From an uncultured Eubacteriales bacterium (lineage in GTDB: Bacteria > Bacillota > Clostridia > Christensenellales > CAG-314), in the NCBI GenBank assembly GCA_900546875.1, contig URET01000002.1, positions 26,421 to 90,420 on the forward strand: 64,000 nucleotides of DNA, read 5' to 3'. How positions within the stretch are numbered: the stretch's first letter is position 1; each line of letters begins with the position of its first letter. The notes beneath the pieces were generated by a model, which was given only the letters and a program-made list of their open reading frames with translations, searched no databases and was not told the DNA's origin. Shown here piece after piece: positions 43,177 through 52,420 of the stretch. Both the position numbers and the translations under genes were made by a program.

Positions 43177-43893
43177 GTGTACGAATCAACGGCTGAATTT
43201 TACGATAATTGCATGAAGAAGGATTATGACTATACCGGATGGGCAAAGTTTATACTTTCGCTTATAGATCCCGCTCATACAAAGGGTATCGATATGGGGT
43301 GCGGGACCGGCAGGATGACATACAGATTTGTGCAGGCAGGGAAGGACGTAGTCGGAGTGGATCCTTCTCCGGAAATGCTGTTTGCGGCTCAGAACGCAAA
43401 ATTCCGCGGAAGGAGGCCGGAGTTTCTTCTGGGGGATGCGCGCACGTTCAAGCCTTTAAAGAAAGTGCAGTTCGTTGTGGCGTCGTGTGACGTGGTAAAT
43501 TATTTGTCTTTGCCGGAGGTCTCGGGATTTTTCATGAAGGCAAGGAGTTACCTGGAAGAGGGTGGAGAACTGATTTTCGATATCACGAGCAAAAGGCGGC
43601 TTGAAGAGATGGAAAGGGAGAGGGTGTATTTTACCGATTGTACGGAGTATACACGGCTCTGGGAAGTTACGGGAGACGATGAAAAAACGCGAGTCGAACT
43701 GATTTATTTCATTCCCGGGAAAGACGGCAGATATATCCGTCGGGATGAAAAACATATTTTATATAAACACAGTTTTGAAGGTATTGCGGAAGTCCTTGAC
43801 AAAGCCGGGTACGATTGGGAAGCTTACGAAGATTTTGGTGGTACCCCTTATTCGGGAGGCGACAGAATATATTACAAGGCAAAAAGGAAGTAA
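43177..43893 (+). CDS. Class I SAM-dependent methyltransferase, substrate unknown
   Basis: A 238-residue enzyme with the SAM-binding motif KGIDMGCGTGRMTYRF near residue 38, VVGVDPSPEML, and a post-I motif FVVASCDVVNYL. It belongs to the small clostridial methyltransferase group often found near rRNA methylase and hslO genes. GTG 43177 starts four bases after the previous stop, with GAGG eight bases upstream. hslO follows after three bases. Confidence 0.85.
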   Translation: MYESTAEFYDNCMKKDYDYTGWAKFILSLIDPAHTKGIDMGCGTGRMTYRFVQAGKDVVGVDPSPEMLFAAQNAKFRGRRPEFLLGDARTFKPLKKVQFVVASCDVVNYLSLPEVSGFFMKARSYLEEGGELIFDITSKRRLEEMERERVYFTDCTEYTRLWEVTGDDEKTRVELIYFIPGKDGRYIRRDEKHILYKHSFEGIAEVLDKAGYDWEAYEDFGGTPYSGGDRIYYKAKRK

Positions 43894-43896
43894 GAG

Positions 43897-44784
43897 ATGT
43901 CAAAAATGGTAAAGGCGCTGCTGGACGGACAGGCGTCGGCAACGGTGATCAACAGCAGAGATATAGTAAACGAAGCCGTAAGATTGCACGGACTGAGTCC
44001 GGTGGCGGCGGCGGCATTGGGAAGGACGCTTACCATGGCTTCCATTATGGGAAGCGGGCTCAAGGGGAAAACCGACAGACTCACCATAACGATTTCCGGC
44101 GGAGGAGAACTCGGGAGGATAACGGTATGTTCAGATTCGGAAGGCTGTGTCAAAGGGTACGTGGGGAACCCGGACTGTCCGACCTATTCAAACGAAAAGG
44201 GTAAGCTTGACGTCGGAAGGGCGGTAGGAAGGGAAGGTACTCTGACGGTAATAAAGGATCTCGGTCTCAAGAATCCTTTCAATGCGTCCACTCAGCTTGT
44301 ATCCGGTGAGATAGCCGAAGATTTTGCCATGTATTTTCTCAAGAGCGAGCAGACCCGTTCGGCAGTTGCACTCGGAGTATTGGAAGATACCGACGGGAAG
44401 TGTCTGAATGCGGCGGGGATCTTTGTTTTTTTGTTGCCCGGGTGCAGTGACAAGGTGATAGGCAAGCTTGAGTGTTATCTCGGAGAGATGGCAGAAGTGA
44501 GCGGGATGGTGCCGGAGGATGATCCGGCAGAATTTCTGAAAGGATTTTTCGATCTGTTTGATGTGGAGATTATAGAGGAACGGGAGGTCTTTTACAGATG
44601 TGACTGTTCGGAAGAAAGGATCTCGGCGGCACTTAAGAGCTTAGGCAGAAAGGAGTGCATGGAAACTCTCGACAAAGAAGGCAAAATAGAAGTAGTCTGC
44701 AGATTCTGCAATAAAAAATATGTTTTTGACAGAGAAAAAACCGAAAGTCTTTTTTCAGAACGGTTGACGGGCAATGAAGAATAA
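43897..44784 (+). CDS. hslO: Hsp33 redox-regulated chaperone
   Basis: A 295-residue holdase that is switched on by oxidation. The C-terminal zinc site is intact: FYRCDCSEE (CxC, about residue 234) and VVCRFCNKKY (CxxC, about residue 267). The N-terminal substrate-binding half carries SPVAAAALGRTLTMASIMG. AAGTAAGAG precedes ATG 43897. The end overlaps the next gene by 11 bases, so the two are translationally coupled. Confidence 0.95.
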   Translation: MSKMVKALLDGQASATVINSRDIVNEAVRLHGLSPVAAAALGRTLTMASIMGSGLKGKTDRLTITISGGGELGRITVCSDSEGCVKGYVGNPDCPTYSNEKGKLDVGRAVGREGTLTVIKDLGLKNPFNASTQLVSGEIAEDFAMYFLKSEQTRSAVALGVLEDTDGKCLNAAGIFVFLLPGCSDKVIGKLECYLGEMAEVSGMVPEDDPAEFLKGFFDLFDVEIIEEREVFYRCDCSEERISAALKSLGRKECMETLDKEGKIEVVCRFCNKKYVFDREKTESLFSERLTGNEE

Positions 44785-46462
44785 AAACAACGTAAAACAA
44801 TTACCCATGACAAGGGATATGTATTTAAAAATGGCGCTGAAGGCGGTAGAGGAAAAGCGCGACGTCGATGCTTTATATAATTTTTCTTCCGCTTACGAAC
44901 GTCTTGAGCAGGACGGATCCTTAGAGGATATCGACGTATTGGAAAATTACTCGTTGTTTCTCGAGGAACACGGGTATCCTTATTCATCCTTCGATCTGCT
45001 TTTAAAGGCGTATACTGAAAGCGATTTTGACAGGGATATCCTTTTCGATATAGTAAACGTGACGGGCGATCAGGGCGCTAAAGACGCGTTTGCTTTTTAT
45101 TTCAACAAATATCTCAATGATCCGGATCATCTTTTAAAAGAGGAGGATCTGCCGGAAGGCTTTACATACGACGATCTGAGCGAGATGCTTTCTTCGGTGC
45201 TGAAGGAGGACCTTTCCGCTCCGTCGATAAAAGAGGCTTCCGATTACGAGAGTACAGAGCTGCTCAACATGCTTTACGAAAGTATCGGAGAGGAAGATTA
45301 TCCCGAGAAGATGGCGGAAATATTCAATTCTCTTCCCAAGTGGCAGAAAGAGAAGACCGGGGAAGTATTTTCGTATGCATTTATAGAAAGCGCGGATATG
45401 CTTGCCTCACTGGGAAAACTCGAAAAAGCGATATCGGTATGCGACAGAGCGGAAGAGATATACGCGCCTCATAAAACGCTTGCTCTTATAAAAAAACTTT
45501 CCATAATGGGGAAAGATAAAGAAAAATACGCGGATACCGTAAAAAGCATAAAGGAAAGCATGGAATTTTCTCCTGATTATGCGGGCGTATATCTTGAATA
45601 CCTCTTGGAAGACGGCGATTATGAACGTGTAGAGTCGATCTGCCGCCGTGAAACCGAAAAAGATTTTCCCGCTGCAGTGTATTTGCTTTACATGGGAAAC
45701 GCCATGCTGAAAACGGGCAGATACGAAGAAGCGAAAAAGTATTACAGCCGGCTCATTAAAACGGATCCTTGCGGAAATACCTCCAGAGCAATGCTTGATT
45801 TTGCACAGATGTTTATAGAAGGCAGCGTGAACGAAGAGATATTTTCCGTTGAAAAAAATCTTTGCGACTGTTTTGCGAGGAGTGTTCTTGACAGATGCGG
45901 GGAGGATATAAACGTTTTATACAATATATCGGGAGAATCGTGCGCCGTGGTAATGGATTATGTTTGCAAGAGGTTTTCCAAGCCGCGCTCATTTTTGAAA
46001 GCTCTGCACAGCGAAAACAAATATTTCGCACGTTTTTTCATCAATAACGTTCTGACATCCGGAGATTATACGCTTGCCGCAAAGCATACAGCTCTGCATT
46101 TTGCTCTGATGCACTATACATCCGACCGATTTGATATACATATGGGGTACTATCTGCATACTGTCAGGACGCCTTCGAAATTTCCAAGGAGCAAAAAAAT
46201 GTGCGCCGATGTGATCGCCGACCTGACCTTTAAGGCAATGGGTTATTATCTGATGCCGTATGATACGGTTGCAGCGGCTGCGGACGATCTGTATGAAAGG
46301 CTGAAAAGGAATAATATGTCTTATTCTTCTTACAGGCACAAGGAAGAACTCCATGCCATACTTCTGAGGAGTCTGGGAAGATCCGATCAGACAGTATTCG
46401 GTCTGTACGGAGCAGACAGGGAAAAGGTCATAAAGCTTACGGGACTGCTGTACGGAGACTGA
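44774..46462 (+). CDS. TPR-like helical repeat protein, function unknown
   Basis: A 562-residue soluble protein rich in paired helices. TPR-like units are visible (ALKAVEEKRDVDALYNFSSAYERL near the start, LGKLEKAISVCDRAEEIYAPH, LLEDGDYERVESICRRE, and YMGNAMLKTGRYEEAKKYYSRLIKTDP). I do not recognise a named family. It overlaps hslO, so it may be a clostridial partner in stress handling, though that is only inference from position. No signal or membrane segment is seen. Confidence 0.75.
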   Translation: MKNKNNVKQLPMTRDMYLKMALKAVEEKRDVDALYNFSSAYERLEQDGSLEDIDVLENYSLFLEEHGYPYSSFDLLLKAYTESDFDRDILFDIVNVTGDQGAKDAFAFYFNKYLNDPDHLLKEEDLPEGFTYDDLSEMLSSVLKEDLSAPSIKEASDYESTELLNMLYESIGEEDYPEKMAEIFNSLPKWQKEKTGEVFSYAFIESADMLASLGKLEKAISVCDRAEEIYAPHKTLALIKKLSIMGKDKEKYADTVKSIKESMEFSPDYAGVYLEYLLEDGDYERVESICRRETEKDFPAAVYLLYMGNAMLKTGRYEEAKKYYSRLIKTDPCGNTSRAMLDFAQMFIEGSVNEEIFSVEKNLCDCFARSVLDRCGEDINVLYNISGESCAVVMDYVCKRFSKPRSFLKALHSENKYFARFFINNVLTSGDYTLAAKHTALHFALMHYTSDRFDIHMGYYLHTVRTPSKFPRSKKMCADVIADLTFKAMGYYLMPYDTVAAAADDLYERLKRNNMSYSSYRHKEELHAILLRSLGRSDQTVFGLYGADREKVIKLTGLLYGD

Positions 46463-46500
46463 TAAAGGCAGGTAAAGAAGATCAGAAGGAGAAAGAGGCC

Positions 46501-47675
46501 GTGAAAGAAGAAGTAGCTGAAGGCTTGAAAGAAGAAAGCACGCTGACGCTCATAAGCGTCAGCGATCCGGCTGAAAAGAAAGAATATAGAAGCATACGCA
46601 TAAGGCCTGTGACTATAAAAGGGAAAGAAATGTTTCAGGCCGAGTGCTTCACGCAAAAGCAGGCGTTTCATAAGAATATAGCCGCAAACGGACTGAGGGA
46701 GTGGTTTGAGTAAACTGCGACGGATATAAACAATACGTATTTATGCACGAAGATAAAACAGTGACGGTATTATGTTCACAGAAGGGCAGCGTCAGGGTCA
46801 GAAGCCGGAATGTGCGCAACAAAGCCGCCGACCGTGAAAACGACAGAAAAAAAAGTTATATTCTCGGAAAGGACATGCCGGTCAGTATACTTGCGGATCT
46901 CGGGGTATGCGACGCGGAGGGAAAAATAATAAAGGATATGAATAAAAAATTCCGACAGATAGATCGTTTTATAAGCATTATAGACGATACTCTGAAGGAT
47001 TTTGAAGGAGAAGAGATAACCGTGCTTGATTTCGGGTGCGGTAAATCGTATCTGACATTCCTCTGCTATCATTATCTTACCCGGATACTCGGGAAAAAGG
47101 CTGTGGTGATAGGGTACGACATAAACGAGAAAACGGTAGAGCTGTGCCGTTCGCTGGCGGAAAAATACGACTGCAGCGGAATATCTTTTTATGCCGGAGA
47201 CGTAACAAAGCATAATATGTTCAACGGGACTCCCGATCTTCTTATGAGTCTGCACGCCTGCGACACCGCCACCGACGCGACATTACTTTATGCTGCCACG
47301 CACGGAGTGAAGAGGGTCCTCAGCGTACCTTGCTGTCAGCACGAGATAAATTCGATCATCGGAAAAGGCGGAGATTTCGATCTGCTTACCGGGGCGGGCG
47401 GCGTCATAAAGGACAGATTCTGTGCGCTTTTGACCGACAGCGTCAGGGAGGAGCTCATGAAAAGATGCGGGTACGCCGTTGATGTATTTGAATTTGTGGA
47501 ATTTGCCCATTCGCCGAAAAATCTGATGCTTCGCTGTGTGAAGAAACGCGATTCTTTCCCCGAAACCGAAGATATTGAATCGCTTTTGGATAAGTATAAT
47601 GTAAAACAAAGTCTTTTGGAGGGAATAAAAAAGCATTACGGGACTAAATCGCGGCATCAAAAATCTGACATCTGA
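46501..47675 (+). pseudogene. Methyltransferase (Methyltransf_32-like), split by a frameshift near 46710
   Basis: Two consecutive frames make up one protein. The first (46501-46713, 70 residues) ends RPVTIKGKEMFQAECFTQKQ then AFHKNIAANGLREWFE; the second (46743-47675) starts MHEDKTVTVLCSQKGSVRV and carries the SAM loop VLDFGCGKSYLTFLCYHYL and a CCQHEIN segment. In related clostridial methyltransferases these parts are continuous. The shift must lie within 46705-46713, where joining WFE to VNCDGYKQYVF restores the protein. The site shows no classic slippery heptamer. It could be a mutation or an assembly error. Confidence 0.75.
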
Positions 47676-47692
47676 CAAAGACAATAAAAATA

Positions 47693-47724
47693 AAAATCGT
47701 CGGCAGTTGCCGACGATTTTTTAT
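47693..47724. terminator. Bidirectional terminator
   Basis: AAAATCGTCGGC (47693-47704) pairs with GCCGACGATTTT (47709-47720) around AGTT, with T/A runs on both sides. It serves the methyltransferase and the convergent TSCPD gene. Confidence 0.92.
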
Positions 47725-47749
47725 TCCGCAAACCGATATCTGCACGGTG

Positions 47750-47992
47750 TCATTTTTTGGTGGTTTGTATGAGTGCGTTGGCAAGCTGATCGGGGCAGCT
47801 TGTTCCTTTGCCGCTGCAGTCAATACCTTTGAGCTTTTTTATCACTTCATCCACCGGCATGCCTTTTACAAGTGCGGAAATACCCTGCAGATTTCCGTTG
47901 CAGCCTCCTGTGAAACGCACGTCTTTAAGTATGCCGTTTTCAATTTCGAAGTCTATCATGGAAGAACAGGTACCTTTTGTTTTGTAAGTCAT
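47750..47992 (-). CDS. TSCPD-domain protein (TIGR03905 type)
   Basis: An 80-residue protein of the TSCPD family, related to the C-terminal domain of some ribonucleotide reductases. Conserved Cys positions are in GTCSSMIDFEI, TGGCNGNLQGI, and DCSGKGTSCPDQLANAL. They suggest metal or redox binding; the function is unknown. GGAGG precedes ATG 47992. Confidence 0.85.
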   Translation of the reverse strand: MTYKTKGTCSSMIDFEIENGILKDVRFTGGCNGNLQGISALVKGMPVDEVIKKLKGIDCSGKGTSCPDQLANALIQTTKK

Positions 47993-48197
47993 TGAAACCT
48001 CCGATTTGCACGTAAAAAGTGCAAGTATTTATCTGATATTTATTGCGTGTATTATTTGTCCGAAAAAGGAGACTTGCATGAATTTCCGGCCCGGAGAAGA
48101 ACGGGTCATGCTCAAGAGTCGGTTCCGGAATAAGAGCGTGGCGCATAGGTATAAAATTCTTTTTCAGGCAGATTATCATGCATGACTGAAAAACAGT

Positions 48198-49238
48198 TTA
48201 CCATCTGTTGGTCACGCGTTCGGCGAAGCCGAGCTTGTTATCCACGTGGATGACGTCGCCGTTATTTTTGACGAGTGTGCCGTTGAAGTATCCGAAAACC
48301 TGATGCTGCAGTGAAGCGAGGAGCAAAAGGTCGGTATTGTCTGTCCTGTCCAGGACGGGAGTAAATCTCAGATTCACGCGGTTATCGTCGGAAGATATTT
48401 TCCATTCACGGGTATAGAGGTATTTGCCTTTATCGGAGCGCGGGATGGAGAATATAACATGTTCTGTTTTATGGGCTTTACCGTCGAAGAAGATCATATT
48501 TTCGGTAGCTTTCGAGGTATCGCCGAAGCCGTATCCGAGGTTGAAGCCGAAGGGGGTGCCGTTTTCATCGCGGGCGGAAAGGCTTGCCCAATACCATGTA
48601 TTGTCGTATGTCCAAACTCCTCTTCCCCAATCGAGGAGCCCCATCGAGGAAGCGGGGTCGAAGGTTCTTTCATCGTTTCCGCAGCGGAGTTTTCCTTGTG
48701 CCGTCATGCAGTTTATTTTTACGTTATAATAAAATGCCTTTGTATTTTTATGGAAGGGTATCACTATTGTCATAAAGTCTTCGGGAGGAGAACCGAGTGT
48801 GATATCGCATTCGAAATCTTTGTTTTCATCGAAGTTTTTCATCATGCAGACAAGTCTTCTCGTATTTTCGTCGGGATGTCTGAAGGAGATATAACAGTCT
48901 TTTTTTTCGCATGTCACGTCTCCCGTGAGGGGAGAAGATGGCATTTTTGTTTTGCCCATGGTGAAAAGGTTTATTCTTGAAACTGTTTTATATTTCTTTT
49001 TCTTAAAATCAAGAAAGCTTACGGAAATAATCCCCATATAGGAATTGTCTGCCAGGGTGAGGGCTGTGCCGAATTCGTCGTTTCCGGTGTAATAATAGTC
49101 CCATTCCTTAATTTTCATGGGGCCGGCTTTTATCATGGAACGATCATATATCATAACGGGTCGGGTGGAGTACCCGGCTTGCACCGGACAGCCTTTTTCG
49201 TTGAGAAGGGGGCCCGGAATGAGGATGTGTTGAGACAT
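48198..49238 (-). CDS. DUF2804-family protein
   Basis: A 346-residue soluble protein of the DUF2804 family. Landmarks are the N-terminal LLNEKGCPVQAGYSTRP, the central GLLDWGRGVWTYDNTWYWAS, and FGFNLGYGFGD. The fold resembles the lipocalin-like/AttH family, but no biochemical role is assigned. AGGAGAAAAG precedes ATG. The upstream region holds a 46-bp-period direct repeat. Confidence 0.85.
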   Translation of the reverse strand: MSQHILIPGPLLNEKGCPVQAGYSTRPVMIYDRSMIKAGPMKIKEWDYYYTGNDEFGTALTLADNSYMGIISVSFLDFKKKKYKTVSRINLFTMGKTKMPSSPLTGDVTCEKKDCYISFRHPDENTRRLVCMMKNFDENKDFECDITLGSPPEDFMTIVIPFHKNTKAFYYNVKINCMTAQGKLRCGNDERTFDPASSMGLLDWGRGVWTYDNTWYWASLSARDENGTPFGFNLGYGFGDTSKATENMIFFDGKAHKTEHVIFSIPRSDKGKYLYTREWKISSDDNRVNLRFTPVLDRTDNTDLLLLASLQHQVFGYFNGTLVKNNGDVIHVDNKLGFAERVTNRW

Positions 49239-49265
49239 TATCTTTTCTCCTGTTAAATTTTAACG

Positions 49266-49345
49266 GGGACCGCGTATTCCGGAAAACGGAAACCGGAAAA
49301 ACACTTACGGCGGGACCGCGTATTCCGGTGAACGGAAACCGGAAC
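49266..49345. repeat. Direct repeat of about 33 bp, period 46
   Basis: GGGACCGCGTATTCCGG at 49266 recurs at 49312, in both cases followed by AACGGAAACCGGAA. It fills the gap between the DUF2804 gene and the next minus-strand gene. Confidence 0.8.
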
Positions 49346-49358
49346 GAAAAATTTATTA

Positions 49359-49814
49359 TCAGAGTCCCGTAATCAAGTTGATAGAAAAGGAAGCGACTGA
49401 TACGATTGTTATTGAAATGAGGGTAACGGCAAAGCACAGAGCAAAGCGAAGCAGGGAGTTTTGAGTTGTCCTAAGGATGTAACGGTTGAGCAGTGCGATG
49501 AAAAAACCCGACAAGCCGATAAATATCATGGAAATCAAGGGAATCAGGACAAAAATGCTGTCGTACCAGTTGGTTTCGCCGAGGTAATTGTATTTTACGT
49601 TGTCGATAAAACAGCGGCGGTTTCCGAAGCCGAATGAAAAGCTGAGGATATGCTGATTGCCTTGGTTGTCACAAAAACCGAATTTATCGTTAGAGAGCGG
49701 TAAAATATCAGTTCCGTTGCATTCTACCACGCGCGAATTGCCGGTGTCGTAGACCTTGAAGTGGTAAGCTTCGTCATTGAAGTAATGGGTGAAATAATAA
49801 ACATCGATACTCAT
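49359..49814 (-). CDS. Hypothetical membrane protein
   Basis: A 151-residue protein of unknown family. Residues 1-80 look soluble and beta-rich (YHFKVYDTGNSRVVECNG), and two hydrophobic helices occupy about residues 85-110 and 122-148. The start at 49814 is preceded by AGAGGTCAT (GAGGTC). A possible -35/-10 (TTGTAA, 17 bp, TATAGT, minus strand, near 49888-49923) lies upstream. Confidence 0.6.
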   Translation of the reverse strand: MSIDVYYFTHYFNDEAYHFKVYDTGNSRVVECNGTDILPLSNDKFGFCDNQGNQHILSFSFGFGNRRCFIDNVKYNYLGETNWYDSIFVLIPLISMIFIGLSGFFIALLNRYILRTTQNSLLRFALCFAVTLISITIVSVASFSINLITGL

Positions 49815-49984
49815 TATGACCTCTTTACCGAGCCGGAGAAGTTTTATCCGAGTCGGAGCTCAGATGATCGAAAAGGATCATCCTCATTATAATACTATAA
49901 CATTTTTGCATTTTTTTTACAAGCTTTTTTCGGAGGCGAAAAAATTTTTCTTTTACGCTAAGGGTTTCAGCAAATTTCGATAGT

Positions 49985-50764
49985 ATGAAAATAAGGTTTG
50001 AGGCATATAATCCTCTTATGAAAAGCAGTGTGATAAGTATCAGTCAGGAAAAAAGTTTTTATTTGGAGCACATACGCCGTCAGGTGGGGAAGGGAATGCC
50101 TGCCGGAAGAGTAAGCGGAGGGATAGTCTGTCATGAGGGAACAAGCTATCTCAGGGTCAATTATGACGAAACTGTTGCGGAAAAAATAAGGCGAAATTTA
50201 CTTGATACAGTTTCGGAGGTGATATCTCTCGGTTTCAAGGCGGAGTATTTGGCGGTAAAATTGAGATTAAAACAGGGAGATTTGCTGACTGAGACTCTCA
50301 TAAACACCATGAGTATTTTTGATAGCGGTACAGACAAGCGAATAGTTCTCAAGAGCCTTGAAAAGCTGAGCGACATCGATATGGACGGGTTGTTTATGTT
50401 CCGGCTCGAGGAGCTCAAGAACAGATGGAACGAAATTGCCGAAATAACGGGGAAAGGAAGTCTTGTGGCTGCCGACGCGGAGGTACGCGGAGAGTTTCTC
50501 AGATATTTAGTGTCCTCCATACCGTCGCTTATAGATAAAGTGACCGTGGATTTTACTCTTGCGGGTTATACCTTATACGACGAAGAGGGAGCTCATATAG
50601 AAAAAATGCGGCTTTTTTCGCCTTCAGCGAGCGAAGACAGCGAGCTCATGTACAATCTGATTTGCCTGGCGCCGCGAAAAGTGATAATCACAGGAGATTC
50701 CGTACTGCTTTGCGATGAAGCGAAGTGTCTTATCAAGGAATTGTTCCTGACAGAAGAAAGATAG
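49985..50764 (+). CDS. YtxC-like sporulation protein
   Basis: A 259-residue soluble protein. The C-terminal half (RGEFLRYLVSSIPSLIDKVTV, then GYTLYDEEG and APRKVIITGDSVL) resembles the sporulation protein YtxC of Bacillota; the N-terminal half is less conserved. The assignment is from pattern and context, not a proven match. The ribosome site is weak (AAGGG about 19 bases upstream). A GC-rich hairpin and a terminator follow. Confidence 0.5.
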   Translation: MKIRFEAYNPLMKSSVISISQEKSFYLEHIRRQVGKGMPAGRVSGGIVCHEGTSYLRVNYDETVAEKIRRNLLDTVSEVISLGFKAEYLAVKLRLKQGDLLTETLINTMSIFDSGTDKRIVLKSLEKLSDIDMDGLFMFRLEELKNRWNEIAEITGKGSLVAADAEVRGEFLRYLVSSIPSLIDKVTVDFTLAGYTLYDEEGAHIEKMRLFSPSASEDSELMYNLICLAPRKVIITGDSVLLCDEAKCLIKELFLTEER

Positions 50765-50838
50765 CGTTCCGTAATTGGCTGCCGGGCAATGAGAGGATAA
50801 GCGACTCCGAAGAGGAAAAATGCTGACCAAGAAAGGCG

Positions 50839-50865
50839 TCCGTACGGGAGTTTTATCCGTACGGA
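50839..50865 (+). repeat. Hairpin downstream of the ytxC-like gene
   Basis: TCCGTACGG (50839-50847) and CCGTACGGA (50857-50865) form a perfect stem with a nine-base loop. The following T content is weak (AGTTTAAT), so it may stabilise the transcript rather than end it. Confidence 0.55.
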
Positions 50866-50905
50866 AGTTTAATCGGTATGAACGCAGAACAGCTGAATAG
50901 ATCGG

Positions 50906-50933
50906 AAAGCGTGATAACACTCACGCTTTTTTG
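50906..50933 (+). terminator. Intrinsic terminator upstream of the uronate operon
   Basis: AAAGCGTGA (50906-50914) pairs with TCACGCTTT (50921-50929), followed by TTTG. Confidence 0.8.
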
Positions 50934-50980
50934 TTTTGAAAGGAAATGAAGGACGAAATACGGGAAATTTTAAAAAAGCG

Positions 50981-51009
50981 TTGACAAAAAAAAGAATTCA
51001 ATGTAGAAT
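50981..51009 (+). promoter_or_regulatory. Promoter of the lplD-AEC-kduD operon
   Basis: TTGACA (50981-50986) and TAGAAT (51004-51009) with a 17-bp spacer, 22 bases before the start codon, which is preceded by CGGAGG. Confidence 0.8.
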
Positions 51010-51031
51010 TATTTAAGATACGGAGGAAAAA

Positions 51032-52420
51032 ATGAAAAAGATCAAGCTTGCTTATATCGGAGGAGGATCCAAACAATGGGCGCGGGTGTTCATGACGGAC
51101 CTCGCGCTTACGTCGGACCTTACGGGCGAAATAGCGCTTTATGATATCGATATCCCTGCGGCGGAAAGGAACAAACGTATAGGGGAGAGGATAAACGGCA
51201 ACGAAAAAACCGTATCTGTCTGGAAATACAAAGTCTGCCAAACTCTCGGCGAAGCCCTCGAAGGCGCTGATTTCGTGGTGATAAGCATATTGCCCGGTAC
51301 CTTTGACGAAATGGAAACGGACGTTCATTTACCCGAAAGATACGGCATTTATCAGTCTGTAGGCGATACTGCCGGACCGGGAGGAGTGCTGAGAGCCATG
51401 CGTACCGTTCCGTTGTACGAAGGGTTTGCAAAGGCGGTGCGTGAGCATTGTCCCGACGCATGGGTGATAAATTTCACCAATCCCATGAGCATATGCGTCA
51501 AGACGCTGTATGACGTATTTCCCGGCATAAAGGCGTTCGGTTGCTGTCACGAGGTATTTCACGCGCAGGAGTTTTTGTGTTGCGTGTATGCGGAAATGAC
51601 GGGAAGTTCAAGACCGGAAAGGAAAGAAATGAGGACCGATGCCGTCGGGATAAATCATTTCACATGGATCTCGCGCGCTCACTGCAGAGGCGAAAACGTG
51701 ATGGATATGCTTCCCGGGTTCATAGAAAGGTATTATGAAAAGGGATACTGTGAAATGCCTGGGGTAAAGCCCGGGGATTACGCTCTTTCGCCTTTTTATT
51801 ACGGTAATAAAGTCAAAATGGAGCTTTTCAGGCGATACGGGGCTTTGGGCGCGGCAGGCGACAGACATCTGGCGGAGTTTTTTGAAAGCGGAAGATTTCT
51901 GAACGGAAAAGACGGGGCTGAGAAGTGGTTGTTCCATCTTACGAGCGTAGAGTACAGGAAGGCCGAGAGGGAAAGGCTCATCAGGGAAGGCGAGGAAACG
52001 GCGAACGGTAAACGGGAGATAAGTCTTAAGCATTCCGATGAAGAAGCGGTGAGCATAATGAAGGCGCTTCTGGGAGAAGGCGACCTGGTCACGAATGTCA
52101 ACTTGCCGAACAGAGGACAGGTATCCTGGCTGAATGAAGGCGACATAACGGAAACGGACTGTCTGATTTCATGTGACGGGATTAGGCCGATAGCGGGAGA
52201 CAGGCTTCCCGAGAGCGTGAGGAAACTTATCGCGGGATGCAGTTCGAATATAAACGCGTGTTATAAAGGAATAAAGGAACGGGATATCGGAAAGATATAT
52301 GCTTCGTTTATAAATCAGCCGTTGTGTTCGGGGCTGAGTTTTGAGGAGGGAAGGGAGCTGTTTGATCTGATGGTCAAAGGCACAAGGAAATATCTTGACC
52401 CCTTTTACGATATAGACTGA
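51032..52420 (+). CDS. lplD: GH4-family alpha-galacturonidase (LplD-like)
   Basis: A 462-residue NAD- and Mn-dependent glycosidase of family GH4. The N-terminal Rossmann loop is IKLAYIGGGSKQWARVF. Metal and substrate residues lie in NFTNPMSI, GCCHEVFH and GINHFTW. Its close pattern match to LplD of Bacillus subtilis (ILPGTFDEMETDVHLPERYG, GIYQSVGDTAGPGGV) points to galacturonide cleavage rather than alpha-galactosides. The next genes, a transporter and kduD, support uronate use. The stop overlaps the next start (TGATG). Confidence 0.85.
   Translation: MKKIKLAYIGGGSKQWARVFMTDLALTSDLTGEIALYDIDIPAAERNKRIGERINGNEKTVSVWKYKVCQTLGEALEGADFVVISILPGTFDEMETDVHLPERYGIYQSVGDTAGPGGVLRAMRTVPLYEGFAKAVREHCPDAWVINFTNPMSICVKTLYDVFPGIKAFGCCHEVFHAQEFLCCVYAEMTGSSRPERKEMRTDAVGINHFTWISRAHCRGENVMDMLPGFIERYYEKGYCEMPGVKPGDYALSPFYYGNKVKMELFRRYGALGAAGDRHLAEFFESGRFLNGKDGAEKWLFHLTSVEYRKAERERLIREGEETANGKREISLKHSDEEAVSIMKALLGEGDLVTNVNLPNRGQVSWLNEGDITETDCLISCDGIRPIAGDRLPESVRKLIAGCSSNINACYKGIKERDIGKIYASFINQPLCSGLSFEEGRELFDLMVKGTRKYLDPFYDID

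Noticed and set aside
48459..48980. 173-codon frame opposite the DUF2804 gene
   Set aside because: It is entirely antisense to a recognised family with a good start and no signals of its own.
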